64,000 bases of DNA from positions 2,046,001 to 2,110,000 of the forward strand of contig NZ_CP058988.1 of NCBI RefSeq assembly GCF_019278565.1, read 5' to 3'. Every line of letters starts with the position of its first letter. Position 1 is the stretch's first letter. This DNA comes from Cellulophaga sp. HaHa_2_95. Lineage in GTDB: Bacteria > Bacteroidota > Bacteroidia > Flavobacteriales > Flavobacteriaceae. Made by a program: the position numbers and the translations under genes. This document shows positions 9,018 through 17,231 of this stretch, one piece after another. The notes under the pieces are model-generated. The model ran no database searches and was not told the DNA's origin. It was given only the letters and a program-made list of their open reading frames with translations.

Positions 9018-9168
9018 AGTATAAATACTCTTTTAATTTTAAATAAAATGTATTCTGAAATTTTTAAAAATGAACCCTTTATATATTTATATTTTATGTT
9101 AGCTGTTAAAAGAATAGCAGCCATAGATTAATAGAAATAAGTGCCTAAATATTAACCCTATTTAAAAA

Positions 9169-9201
9169 AACAGGCCGTCTAATTTATTTAGACGGCCTGT
9201 T
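9169..9201 (-). terminator. Terminator of purL
   Basis: A 14-bp perfect stem, AACAGGCCGTCTAA (9169-9182) against 9188-9201, with a 5-base loop. On the minus strand it is followed by a run of T, 20 bases beyond the purL stop. It is the strongest stem in this part of the window. Confidence 0.9.
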
Positions 9202-9220
9202 GCATTTTATAAGTTTTTAA

Positions 9221-12200
9221 TTACTGTTTTTCTATCCATTCTTTTGCATTTACAAAGGCTTGTAACCAAGGCGTTACTTCATCTTTTCTATAGGATGGGT
9301 AATGTGCCCAGTTCCAAGGAAATGTCGAACGTTCAATATGTGGCATAGTAACCAAGTGTCTTCCTGTTTTATCACAAAGCATAGCGGTGTTAAAATCACT
9401 ACCATTTGGGTTTGCAGGATATCCCTCATACCCATATTTAGCTACAATAGTATAATCAGACTCAGAAAGCGGTAAGTTAAATTTACCCTCACCATGAGAA
9501 ATCCACACGCCTAGTTTTAAACCTTCTAAAGAAGAAAGCATTACAGAATTGTTTTTCTGAATTTCTACAGATGTAAAATTGCTTTCGTGTTTATGAGAAT
9601 CGTTATGCGCCATTCTACCATGGGTATGATGTTCAGGATTAATCAAATCTAGCTCCATGAATAACTGACAGCCATTACAAATACCTACAGATAGCGTGTC
9701 TGGTCTTGCAAAGAAGTTCTTTAGCGCAGTATTTGCTTTCTCATTGTATTTAAAAGCACCTGCCCAACCTTTAGCACTTCCTAAAACATCTGAATTAGAG
9801 AAGCCACCAACAGCACCAATAAACTGTATGTCTTCAAGATTCTCACGACCAGAGATTAAATCGGTCATATGTACATCCTTTACATCAAAACCAGCTAAGT
9901 ACATTGCGTTAGCCATTTCTCGTTCAGAATTACTTCCTTTTTCTCTTAAAATTGCCGCTTTTGGTCGTTTCCCTTCAATTTTAGGTAATTTACCTTCAAA
10001 ACCAACTGGGAAGACATAATCTAAAGCTTGATTCTTGTAATTATCAAATCGGTCTTTAGCTAAGCCATTCGCCGTTTGTTTATTATCTAATAAATAAGAA
10101 GTTTTAAACCAAGTATCTCTTAGGGAAACAATGTTTAATCCCATTTCCATACCGCCATTTTTAATGGTTAAAGTACTCTCTTGAGTTACGGTTCCTATCT
10201 TTTTAAAATCTATTCCTGCAGCTTTTAATGTGGTTTCAATGGTGTCATCTTTTGCTTGAAAAACAACTCCTACATTCTCAGCGAAAAGTAATTTTATGGT
10301 ATCTTCTTCACCTAAACTAGATAAGTCCAGCGTAGCTCCTAAATCAACATCCGCAAAGCATAATTCTAATAAAGTTGTGATTAATCCGCCTGAAGCAACA
10401 TCATGACCAGCCGTAATTTGATCTGCTTTTATTAATGTTTGTAGCGTATTAAATACAGTTTTTACGTACTCAGTATCTGTAACCGTAGGCGCTTCATTAC
10501 CAATTTTATTTAATACTTGTAAAAAAGAGGAACCTCCTAATTTATAGTTGTCTTTAGATAGGTTGATGTAGTAGATAGCACCCCCATTTTTTTGTAATAC
10601 GGGTTCTACTACTTTCGTAATATCATTACAATTTCCTGCCGCCGATATAATTACGGTACCTGGAGAAATTACATCACCATCTTTATATTTTTGCTTCATG
10701 GAAAGAGAATCTTTTCCAGTGGGTACGTTAACCCCTAATGCAATAGAGAAATCCGAGATTGCTTGAACAGCTTCATATAAACGGGCATCTTCACCTTCAT
10801 TTTTGCAAGGCCACATCCAGTTAGCAGATAGCGAAACAGAGGCCAAACCATCTTTTAATGGCGCCCAAACAAGATTTGTAAGTGCTTCTGTAATACTATT
10901 TTTACTTCCGGCCGCAGGATCTATTAAACCTGAAATAGGAGCGTGGCCAATAGAAGTAGCAATACCTTCTTTGCCTTTAAAATCTAAGGCCATTACACCA
11001 CAATTGTTTAAGGGCAATTGTAATGGGCCAGCACATTGTTGCTTGGCTACTTTACCTCCTACACAACGGTCTACTTTATTGGTAAGCCAATCTTTAGATC
11101 CTACCGCTTCTAATTGTAAAACATGATCTAAGTAATCATGGAAAAACTCTAAAGAATACTGTGCGTTATCATAGTTTCTAGGGATTGTTTTATCGATCAT
11201 TACCGTCTTTGGAGAGCTGCCAAACATATCTTCTAAAGCTAAATCCATAGGTTTTTCTCCTGTAGTTTTAGATTCGAAAGTAAAGCGATTATCACCAGTT
11301 ACTTCTCCTACTTCATACATTGGAGAACGCTCGCGTTCTGCAATACGCGCTAGGAGATCTACATCTTTTTTGCCAATAACTAATCCCATACGTTCCTGAG
11401 ATTCGTTCCCTATAATTTCTTTAGCCGATAAGGTCGGATCACCTACAGGTAATTTATCTAAATCTATCTTTCCACCCGTTTCTTCTACTAATTCTGATAA
11501 GCAATTTAGATGTCCGCCTGCTCCATGATCGTGAATAGAGACAATGGTATTCACATCACTCTCTACCATGCCACGAACGGCGTTAGCGGCACGTTTCTGC
11601 ATTTCAGGATTGGAACGTTGTATAGCATTTAATTCTATGGAAGCACTAAATTCTCCCGTATCTGCACTCGATACAGCAGCGCCACCCATCCCAATACGGT
11701 AATTGTCACCACCAAGGATTACAATTTTATCTCCAGTCTCCGGCTTGTCTTTTATTGCTTGTTCTGCTTTTCCGTAGCCGATACCACCTGCTTGCATAAT
11801 TACTTTATCATAGGCTAAACGACGATCTTCTTCTGTGTGTTCAAAGGTTAACACCGAGCCTGTAATTAGCGGTTGTCCAAATTTGTTTCCAAAATCAGAC
11901 GCGCCATTAGATGCTTTTATTAAGATATCCATAGGTGTTTGGTACAACCATTCACGCTCAGGCATTCCTTTTTCCCATGGTCTGTTTTCTTCTAATCTAG
12001 AATAAGCAGTCATGTAGACCGCAGTTCCTGCTAAAGGCAAAGAACCCTTACCACCTGCTAATCGATCTCTAATTTCGCCTCCAGCACCCGTCGCGGCACC
12101 ATTAAATGGTTCTACAGTAGTAGGGAAGTTATGTGTTTCTGCTTTTAATGAGATAACAGAATCAAAATCTTTTTCTTCGTAGAAATCTGGTTTATCGGCA

Positions 12201-12877
12201 CTTTTAGGAGCAAATTGCACCACTTTAGGGCCTGCAACAAAAGCTACATTATCTTTATATGCAGATACAATAGTTCCAGGGTTTTCTTTAGAAGTCTTTT
12301 TAATCAATTTGAAAAGTGAAGATGACTTTTCTTTTCCGTCAATGACAAAAGTACCATTGAAAATTTTATGACGACAATGTTCTGAGTTTACTTGGCTAAA
12401 GCCAAAAACTTCAGAATCCGTAAGTTTACGCCCTAACTTTTTAGAGAGTGTTTCTAAATAACCTACTTCTTCATCACTTAAGGCTAAACCTTCTTTCTGA
12501 TTGAAAGCGGCAATATCTTGAATATTTAATACGGCTTCAGGAGCAATAGCTATCGTAAATATAGCTTGGTCCAGTGCCTTGTATTTCTGTAGGAGCATAG
12601 GATCAAAGCTGTTATCTGTTTCATTTGAAGCAGAAAACTCCTCAATTCTAAGAATACCTTCGATACCCATGTTCTGAGTAATCTCTGTGGCATTGGTGCT
12701 CCAAGGTGTGATCATCGCTGCCCGTGGGCCAACAAAAAAGGCGTCAAGAGACGCCGTATTTATTTTAGGTTGGTTGCCAAACAACCACGATAATTTTGAA
12801 ATATTTTCTTCTGATAGTTCGTTTTTGGTTTGTACTGCAAAAACTTTACTGGTGACTTCCCCGAAAAAGTGAATCAT
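9221..12877 (-). CDS. purL: Phosphoribosylformylglycinamidine synthase (large, single-chain form)
   Basis: This 1218-aa enzyme catalyses step 4 of purine synthesis, converting FGAR plus glutamine and ATP to FGAM. The linker motif FSQVNSEHCRHKIFNG is near residue 160. Two PurM-like ATP-binding halves follow, with HDHGAGGHLNCLSE and GHDVASGGLITTLLEL. The glutaminase domain is fused at the C-terminus: catalytic Cys in VGICNGCQLFMEL near residue 1067, and His/Glu in MPHIERSTFPWNWAHYP near the end. The length is slightly below the roughly 1290 aa of the enterobacterial single-chain enzyme. Other organisms split this into PurL, PurQ and PurS; the fused form makes separate purQ and purS unnecessary. 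The gene has its own promoter and terminator and is transcribed alone. Confidence 0.97.
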   Translation of the reverse strand: MIHFFGEVTSKVFAVQTKNELSEENISKLSWLFGNQPKINTASLDAFFVGPRAAMITPWSTNATEITQNMGIEGILRIEEFSASNETDNSFDPMLLQKYKALDQAIFTIAIAPEAVLNIQDIAAFNQKEGLALSDEEVGYLETLSKKLGRKLTDSEVFGFSQVNSEHCRHKIFNGTFVIDGKEKSSSLFKLIKKTSKENPGTIVSAYKDNVAFVAGPKVVQFAPKSADKPDFYEEKDFDSVISLKAETHNFPTTVEPFNGAATGAGGEIRDRLAGGKGSLPLAGTAVYMTAYSRLEENRPWEKGMPEREWLYQTPMDILIKASNGASDFGNKFGQPLITGSVLTFEHTEEDRRLAYDKVIMQAGGIGYGKAEQAIKDKPETGDKIVILGGDNYRIGMGGAAVSSADTGEFSASIELNAIQRSNPEMQKRAANAVRGMVESDVNTIVSIHDHGAGGHLNCLSELVEETGGKIDLDKLPVGDPTLSAKEIIGNESQERMGLVIGKKDVDLLARIAERERSPMYEVGEVTGDNRFTFESKTTGEKPMDLALEDMFGSSPKTVMIDKTIPRNYDNAQYSLEFFHDYLDHVLQLEAVGSKDWLTNKVDRCVGGKVAKQQCAGPLQLPLNNCGVMALDFKGKEGIATSIGHAPISGLIDPAAGSKNSITEALTNLVWAPLKDGLASVSLSANWMWPCKNEGEDARLYEAVQAISDFSIALGVNVPTGKDSLSMKQKYKDGDVISPGTVIISAAGNCNDITKVVEPVLQKNGGAIYYINLSKDNYKLGGSSFLQVLNKIGNEAPTVTDTEYVKTVFNTLQTLIKADQITAGHDVASGGLITTLLELCFADVDLGATLDLSSLGEEDTIKLLFAENVGVVFQAKDDTIETTLKAAGIDFKKIGTVTQESTLTIKNGGMEMGLNIVSLRDTWFKTSYLLDNKQTANGLAKDRFDNYKNQALDYVFPVGFEGKLPKIEGKRPKAAILREKGSNSEREMANAMYLAGFDVKDVHMTDLISGRENLEDIQFIGAVGGFSNSDVLGSAKGWAGAFKYNEKANTALKNFFARPDTLSVGICNGCQLFMELDLINPEHHTHGRMAHNDSHKHESNFTSVEIQKNNSVMLSSLEGLKLGVWISHGEGKFNLPLSESDYTIVAKYGYEGYPANPNGSDFNTAMLCDKTGRHLVTMPHIERSTFPWNWAHYPSYRKDEVTPWLQAFVNAKEWIEKQ

Positions 12878-12908
12878 GTGCGGTCTAAATTGTTCGTTTA
12901 AGAAAGCA

Positions 12909-12916
12909 CAAATTTA
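12909..12916 (-). promoter_or_regulatory. -7 promoter element of purL
   Basis: The minus strand reads TAAATTTG, an exact TAnnTTTG match 32 bases upstream of the purL ATG. No clear -33 TTG is seen. No purine riboswitch is visible in the short leader. Confidence 0.5.
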
Positions 12917-12991
12917 CATTTTTTTCATTGAATTATTTACAGGAATAGTTAACAGTTTTTAGCTTAATTGTTGATTACTTTTTAATCGACA

Positions 12992-14218
12992 TTATGCTTT
13001 TTTTTCAGCTACTTTTTCTAATAGCGCCATATAGAACCCATCATACCCACTTTCTGAGGAATAAATTTTGTTTTCTTTTAGCAATCTAAAATCTTTTCCT
13101 TCCTCAGAAGCTAAGAAAGTTTTTACCTGTTCATTGTTTTCTTGCGGTAAAATAGAGCAGGTAGCATATACCATTTTTCCTTCTGGTTTCAACATTCTAC
13201 TGTAACTGCGAAGAATTTCTTGCTGAGTAGCCATTATTTTTTCTAAAAACTCTGGTTGTAGCTTCCATTTTGCATCTGGGTTTCTACGTAAAACACCTAA
13301 GCCCGTACAAGGCGCATCAATCAAAATACGATCTGCCTTACCATATAGCTTTTTAATGACTTTGGTAGAATCAATAACTCTAGGCTCTATATTAAAAGCA
13401 CCATTTCGTTTTGCTCTACGTTTTAATTCTTTTAGCTTGTTTTCGTAGATGTCCATGGCAATTAATTGTCCTTTGTTTTCCATTAAGGCAGCAATATGCA
13501 AGGTTTTACCACCGGCACCAGCACAAGTATCTATTACACGTTGCCCAGGTTTTACATCTAAAAATTCTGCAACTAGCTGCGAAGAAGCATCTTGTACTTC
13601 GAACATTCCGTTTTGAAAAGCATCTGTTCTAAATACATTACCACGTTCTGCTAATTTCAGAGCATCTGTATACCCTGCAATAGGTTCACAATCTATTCCG
13701 TTTTCTAATAAATTAGCTCTAAGTGCTTCTTTGGTCGTTTTTAAAGTATTTGCTCTTAAAATTACATCTGCTTGTTGGTTTAAAGCGCTTATTTCTTTAG
13801 TCCAGCGTTTTTCACCTAATGATTTTTCTCCAATTTCATCCATCCAATCTGGAATAGATTCTTTAAATTTTCTAATTTTTGAAAGCTCATCAAAACGTCC
13901 TTTAATCTTACGAGTAGGAACGGTTTCTATTTGTTTCCAATCGGGCAACTCAATACCTCTAAGCACCGCCCAAACAGCAAATATCCTAAATAAATTAGGC
14001 CTACTAAATGGTGCTTTTACTTCTGCAATTTCTATATACAAACGTTTGTAACGAACAATTTCATAGGTAGTTTCAGCAATAAAACCTCTATCGCGAGCAC
14101 CCCAACGTTTATCAAACTTTAATACTTTCTGAACTACTTTATCAGCATATTCCTCTTCATTAAAAATGAGGTTTAAGGCATCAACAACAGCAAACACCAA
14201 ATTTCTATGTAGCTTCAT
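12992..14218 (-). CDS. RsmB/NOP-family rRNA (cytosine-C5) methyltransferase
   Basis: A 408-aa SAM-dependent RNA m5C methyltransferase of the RsmB/RsmF/NOP2 group. The SAM-binding motif I DTCAGAGGKTLHIAALMEN is near residue 230. Motif IV, DAPCTGLGVLRRNPDAKWK, carries the Cys that releases product, and motif VI VYATCSILPQENNEQV carries the catalytic Cys. The N-terminal 130 residues are helical and would correspond to the RNA-binding or NusB-like part, but I cannot see a clear NusB motif, so I do not choose between RsmB and RsmF. The gene is monocistronic, divergent from the YCF48-like gene. Confidence 0.9.
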   Translation of the reverse strand: MKLHRNLVFAVVDALNLIFNEEEYADKVVQKVLKFDKRWGARDRGFIAETTYEIVRYKRLYIEIAEVKAPFSRPNLFRIFAVWAVLRGIELPDWKQIETVPTRKIKGRFDELSKIRKFKESIPDWMDEIGEKSLGEKRWTKEISALNQQADVILRANTLKTTKEALRANLLENGIDCEPIAGYTDALKLAERGNVFRTDAFQNGMFEVQDASSQLVAEFLDVKPGQRVIDTCAGAGGKTLHIAALMENKGQLIAMDIYENKLKELKRRAKRNGAFNIEPRVIDSTKVIKKLYGKADRILIDAPCTGLGVLRRNPDAKWKLQPEFLEKIMATQQEILRSYSRMLKPEGKMVYATCSILPQENNEQVKTFLASEEGKDFRLLKENKIYSSESGYDGFYMALLEKVAEKKA

Positions 14219-14257
14219 TTATTTAAATCTTTTTGTTTTAACTAAAAATTAAGGCTG

Positions 14258-14265
14258 CAAAGGTA
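14258..14265 (-). promoter_or_regulatory. -7 promoter element of the rRNA methyltransferase gene
   Basis: TACCTTTG on the minus strand matches TAnnTTTG, 40 bases upstream of the ATG. A -33 element is not obvious. Confidence 0.45.
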
Positions 14266-14385
14266 TTGTATTAGAACCGAATCCCTTTAATTTTGATTAA
14301 AATTATCATTACTAGAGTCTATATTAGACCTTAATCGAAAAAAAGAACCAATACCTCTTGGTTTTTGTAAATGTTGAGTCTTATG

Positions 14386-15411
14386 AAATACGTATTTATT
14401 GCTATAATTTCCCTGTTAATAGTTTCTTGTCATGAAGAAACTATCCGTAAACCGTTTACAGATGTGACAGTAGAAACCATTTATGAAGACTCCTTAAGTA
14501 TACGCGCTATAGAACTTATAGACAATACATTAGCTTTTTCTGCTAATAAGGGATTTGTAGGGACTGTAAATTTAACTACAGGAAAAGTTTTCGGAACTAA
14601 TGTTCAGTATGATTCCATTCGGCCAGAATTTAGAAGTATCGCACATACTGGAACCGATGTTTTTGTATTATCTGTTGGCACGCCCGCTTTATTATACAAA
14701 ACAGGGGATAGTGGTAAACTAGAATTGGTGTATAAGGAACAAGGGGACTATGTCTTTTACGATGCCATGACCTTTTGGAATGATCAGGAAGGGATTGCTA
14801 TTGGAGATAGTAATAATGGATGCCTGTCTATTATAATAACGAGAGATGGAGGGAAAACCTGGCACAAGCAAGATTGCACTTCTTTACCTACAGGAAATGC
14901 AGATGAAGGGGCTTTTGCAGCCAGCAATACCAATATTAAAGTGATTGGTGATCAAACTTGGATCGCAACTACCCACGGACGTATTTATTATTCGGACGAC
15001 AAAGCTAATACTTGGACGGTTATACAAACTCCGGTGCTACATACAGAAGTTACACAGGGTATATATTCTCTTGATTTTTATGATGATCGTTTAGGATTTG
15101 CCATAGGAGGCGATTATACACAACCAGAAAGCTATAAGGCTAATAAAGCGATGACTACCGATGGTGGAAAAACATGGAATTTAGTAGCCGATGGTGCGGA
15201 ACCTAATTATAAAAGCTGTGTGCAATTTATACCGAATTCTGATGGGAAAGAATTAGTCGCAGTAGGCTTTACGGGAATTAGCTATTCTAATGATACAGGC
15301 GCTACGTGGCAAAAATTATCGGATGAAGGCTTCTTCACGCTCCGTTTTAAAAATGATTCTGTGGCGTATGCAGCAGGAAAAGGAAGAATATCAGAATTGA
15401 TCTTTAACTAA
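14386..15411 (+). CDS. YCF48/BNR-repeat lipoprotein (beta-propeller)
   Basis: I chose the ATG at 14386 (MKYVFIAIISLLIVSCHEE) over the one 15 bases upstream because it gives a compact lipoprotein signal peptide with Cys at residue 16. The mature part, about 325 residues, has repeated Asp-box-like units (TRDGGKTWHKQD, SDDKANTWTVIQ, TTDGGKTWNLV, SNDTGATWQKL) spaced about 50-75 residues apart, the pattern of YCF48/sialidase-like propellers. Bacteroidota databases often label such proteins oxidoreductase, but I see no redox motif. It is probably anchored to a membrane facing the periplasm. It is monocistronic and converges on the ECF operon with a shared terminator. Confidence 0.8.
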   Translation, partial: KYVFIAIISLLIVSCHEETIRKPFTDVTVETIYEDSLSIRAIELIDNTLAFSANKGFVGTVNLTTGKVFGTNVQYDSIRPEFRSIAHTGTDVFVLSVGTPALLYKTGDSGKLELVYKEQGDYVFYDAMTFWNDQEGIAIGDSNNGCLSIIITRDGGKTWHKQDCTSLPTGNADEGAFAASNTNIKVIGDQTWIATTHGRIYYSDDKANTWTVIQTPVLHTEVTQGIYSLDFYDDRLGFAIGGDYTQPESYKANKAMTTDGGKTWNLVADGAEPNYKSCVQFIPNSDGKELVAVGFTGISYSNDTGATWQKLSDEGFFTLRFKNDSVAYAAGKGRISELIFN

Positions 15412-15414
15412 AAA

Positions 15415-15442
15415 AAACCGCTACAGTTTCATGTAGCGGTTT
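15415..15442. terminator. Bidirectional terminator between convergent genes
   Basis: AAACCGCTACA (15415-15425) pairs with TGTAGCGGTTT (15432-15442), an 11-bp perfect stem with a 6-base loop, lying between the stops of the propeller lipoprotein and the ECF operon. A-rich sequence precedes it, so it can serve the minus strand well. Confidence 0.85.
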
Positions 15443-15451
15443 ATAAAATAG

Positions 15452-15904
15452 TTATTTATTGTCTTTGTGCTTGTCGCGATATTGCTTGATTAATTTTCGT
15501 TTAAAGTCTCCTTCAGATCTAATCAATAATAAAGTTTTCTTTGCAGAGATGACCTTCTGAATTTTTTTCAGGTAAGTTTGCTCTAATTCTTCTTCTTCTT
15601 TTTCAAACTGAAGGTATTTATCTAAAAGCTTGGCAGAATCGTTTTCGGATAAATTATCAGAGGCATCGAGTTTCTTTCTAATTTCGGTATGACCTTTTTC
15701 ATGTAAGTCTTCTCTTTTAGCTTGGTATTCATTATAAATAGGCCAAAAGGTCTGTGCTTCTTTACTAGAAAGATCTAAACGTTCTGTAATAAACGCTACT
15801 TTAAGTGTTCTAATTTTATCCCAATCCCCATTTCGTTGTCCAAAAGAAAGTGAAACAGTAAGCATAAGTGCTAGTATGGGAATTATATTTTTTATGTTAT
15901 TCAT
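15452..15904 (-). CDS. Periplasmic helical protein of the ECF operon
   Basis: 150 aa with a signal peptide (MNNIKNIIPILALMLTVSLSFGQ). The mature part is almost all charged helix: LDLSSKEAQTFWPIYNEYQAKREDL followed by heptad-like Glu/Lys-rich helices. It resembles the Spy/CpxP/LTxxQ-like helical periplasmic proteins that Bacteroidota carry beside ECF sigma factors, though the exact LTxxQ motif is absent. It overlaps the preceding gene by 8 bases, so translation is probably coupled. A role in stress sensing or as a target of the sigma factor is inferred from context. Confidence 0.75.
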   Translation of the reverse strand: MNNIKNIIPILALMLTVSLSFGQRNGDWDKIRTLKVAFITERLDLSSKEAQTFWPIYNEYQAKREDLHEKGHTEIRKKLDASDNLSENDSAKLLDKYLQFEKEEEELEQTYLKKIQKVISAKKTLLLIRSEGDFKRKLIKQYRDKHKDNK

Positions 15905-16403
15905 TGCTTTCTATGTTTAATTCATCAAAATCATCAATATTGTTTTCTAGATAATCCATTACATTTTCATCACTCAAATGGTTGTCTATAACATCGTAAA
16001 TTTCCAATTCATCTACTGGAATAATTTCGGCGATATCATAACTGCTCAAGCTAGATTCGTTACTGTCAAAATAATTTTCAATATCAACATCGGCTAAATC
16101 ATCAAAGCTTAATTCGGGAGTTTTATTTAAATTTAGACCAATGGCTATGGTAATTGCGGCTGCTATCGATGCTGCAGCGTAATAGTATTTTTTATAAGAT
16201 TTTAAAGCGATTACTTTAGGTTCCTTTGTTTCCAATTTACCTTCTAATTTTTTATAGAAATTCTCAAAATAGCTATCAGGAACTTTGAACCCTTCATTTC
16301 TAGGGGTAATAGCCGCATCTTCAGGTAAATTATCGAGTAATTTACTGGTGAAGTTATCAAAATAACCTTCTGGAACCTTGAAACTATTTCCTGTTTTTTT
16401 CAT
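15897..16403 (-). CDS. Single-pass membrane protein, probable anti-sigma factor
   Basis: 168 aa. The N-terminal 65 residues contain two copies of a short motif: FKVPEGYFDNFTSKLLDNL and FKVPDSYFENFYKKLEGKL. One transmembrane helix follows (about residues 74-92, YYAAASIAAAITIAIGLNL). The C-terminal part is very acidic (Asp/Glu/Asn-rich). Position between an ECF sigma factor and a periplasmic protein, with one membrane span, argues for an anti-sigma factor. No zinc anti-sigma HxxxCxxC motif is present. The duplicated FKVP-YF-NF motif is common in such flavobacterial proteins. Confidence 0.7.
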   Translation of the reverse strand: MKKTGNSFKVPEGYFDNFTSKLLDNLPEDAAITPRNEGFKVPDSYFENFYKKLEGKLETKEPKVIALKSYKKYYYAAASIAAAITIAIGLNLNKTPELSFDDLADVDIENYFDSNESSLSSYDIAEIIPVDELEIYDVIDNHLSDENVMDYLENNIDDFDELNIESNE

Positions 16404-16436
16404 TGCTATTGTTTGACTATCAATTTGTTATTAGGT

Positions 16437-16979
16437 TTAATCTTCTTTTAAAAATGCTTCGATTTTTTTAGTTGCTAAATGATAAGATGCTTTTAGGGCT
16501 CCTACCGATGTCTCAAGAATATCTGAAATTTCTTCATATTTCATTTCTTGATAATATTTCATATTGAAAACTAATTTCTGCTTTTCGGGTAATGTAGCAA
16601 TAGCTTTTTGTAATGCTAATTGAATATAATCACCTTCAAAATAAACATCAGATTCTAAGTTAGCAATCATCTTTTCCTGAATTTCAGAATTGCCAATATT
16701 CAATTTTTTACTTTTTGAATTTAAAAACGAAATTGCTTCGTTTGTGGCTATCCGATACATCCATGAGTATAGTTTGCTTTCACCTTTAAAGCTGTTAATG
16801 TTTTTGAATACTTTAATAAATGTGTTCTGTAAAACATCATCGGTATCATCATGATCCAAAACAATACGTCTTATATGCCAATAGAGTTTCTCTTTGTAGG
16901 TATTCACCAACAATTCAAAAGCCCGTTTTTGCGTGGCCTCAGTTTGTAGTTGCTTAACCAAGAGTGCTTCTTCTATCAA
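16437..16979 (-). CDS. ECF-type RNA polymerase sigma factor
   Basis: 180 aa. Sigma region 2 shows RRIVLDHDDTDDVLQNTFIKVFKNINSF and the -10-recognition stretch LYSWMYRIATNEAISFLNS. Region 4 shows LPEKQKLVFNMKYYQEMKYEEISDILETSVGALKASYHLA with its helix-turn-helix. It is the first gene of a three-gene operon with the membrane protein and the periplasmic helical protein. It probably autoregulates from the 252-base upstream gap, where I see no standard -7 element. Confidence 0.93.
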   Translation of the reverse strand: MIEEALLVKQLQTEATQKRAFELLVNTYKEKLYWHIRRIVLDHDDTDDVLQNTFIKVFKNINSFKGESKLYSWMYRIATNEAISFLNSKSKKLNIGNSEIQEKMIANLESDVYFEGDYIQLALQKAIATLPEKQKLVFNMKYYQEMKYEEISDILETSVGALKASYHLATKKIEAFLKED

Positions 16980-17137
16980 ATTTTAATGTCTTAGATGTAG
17001 GTAGGACTCTAAATTTATAAAAAGGTTTAATTGAAACAGTGAAATTTGTTAAAATTTATGAAGTATACTGAAAATTTGCCTTGTTCTGGGCTGTAAAGAA
17101 TAGTTCTGTAGCCTTCTCAATATCAGTGTCTACATAC

Positions 17138-17176
17138 TTCGAATTGATTTTTAAATCAGGCTAAAATCAATTCGAA
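17138..17176. terminator. Long stem-loop between ABC transporter and sigma gene
   Basis: A 14-bp perfect inverted repeat, TTCGAATTGATTTT (17138-17151) against 17163-17176, with an 11-base loop. It lies 56 bases beyond the ABC transporter stop... in the gap that precedes that stop on the plus strand, so it would sit between the sigma gene's promoter side and the transporter's upstream neighbour; the flanks lack a T-run on either strand. It may be a stem-loop in an mRNA end or a protein-binding site rather than a normal terminator. Confidence 0.35.
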
Positions 17177-17231
17177 ATTTATAGACTATCTAATCCGTTT
17201 ATGAAATATATTAAAATAGTTAGACAGAATA

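Noticed and set aside
14317..14329. Short inverted repeat GTCTA-TAT-TAGAC between the methyltransferase and propeller genes
   Set aside because: Only 5-bp arms; expected by chance in AT-rich intergenic DNA.
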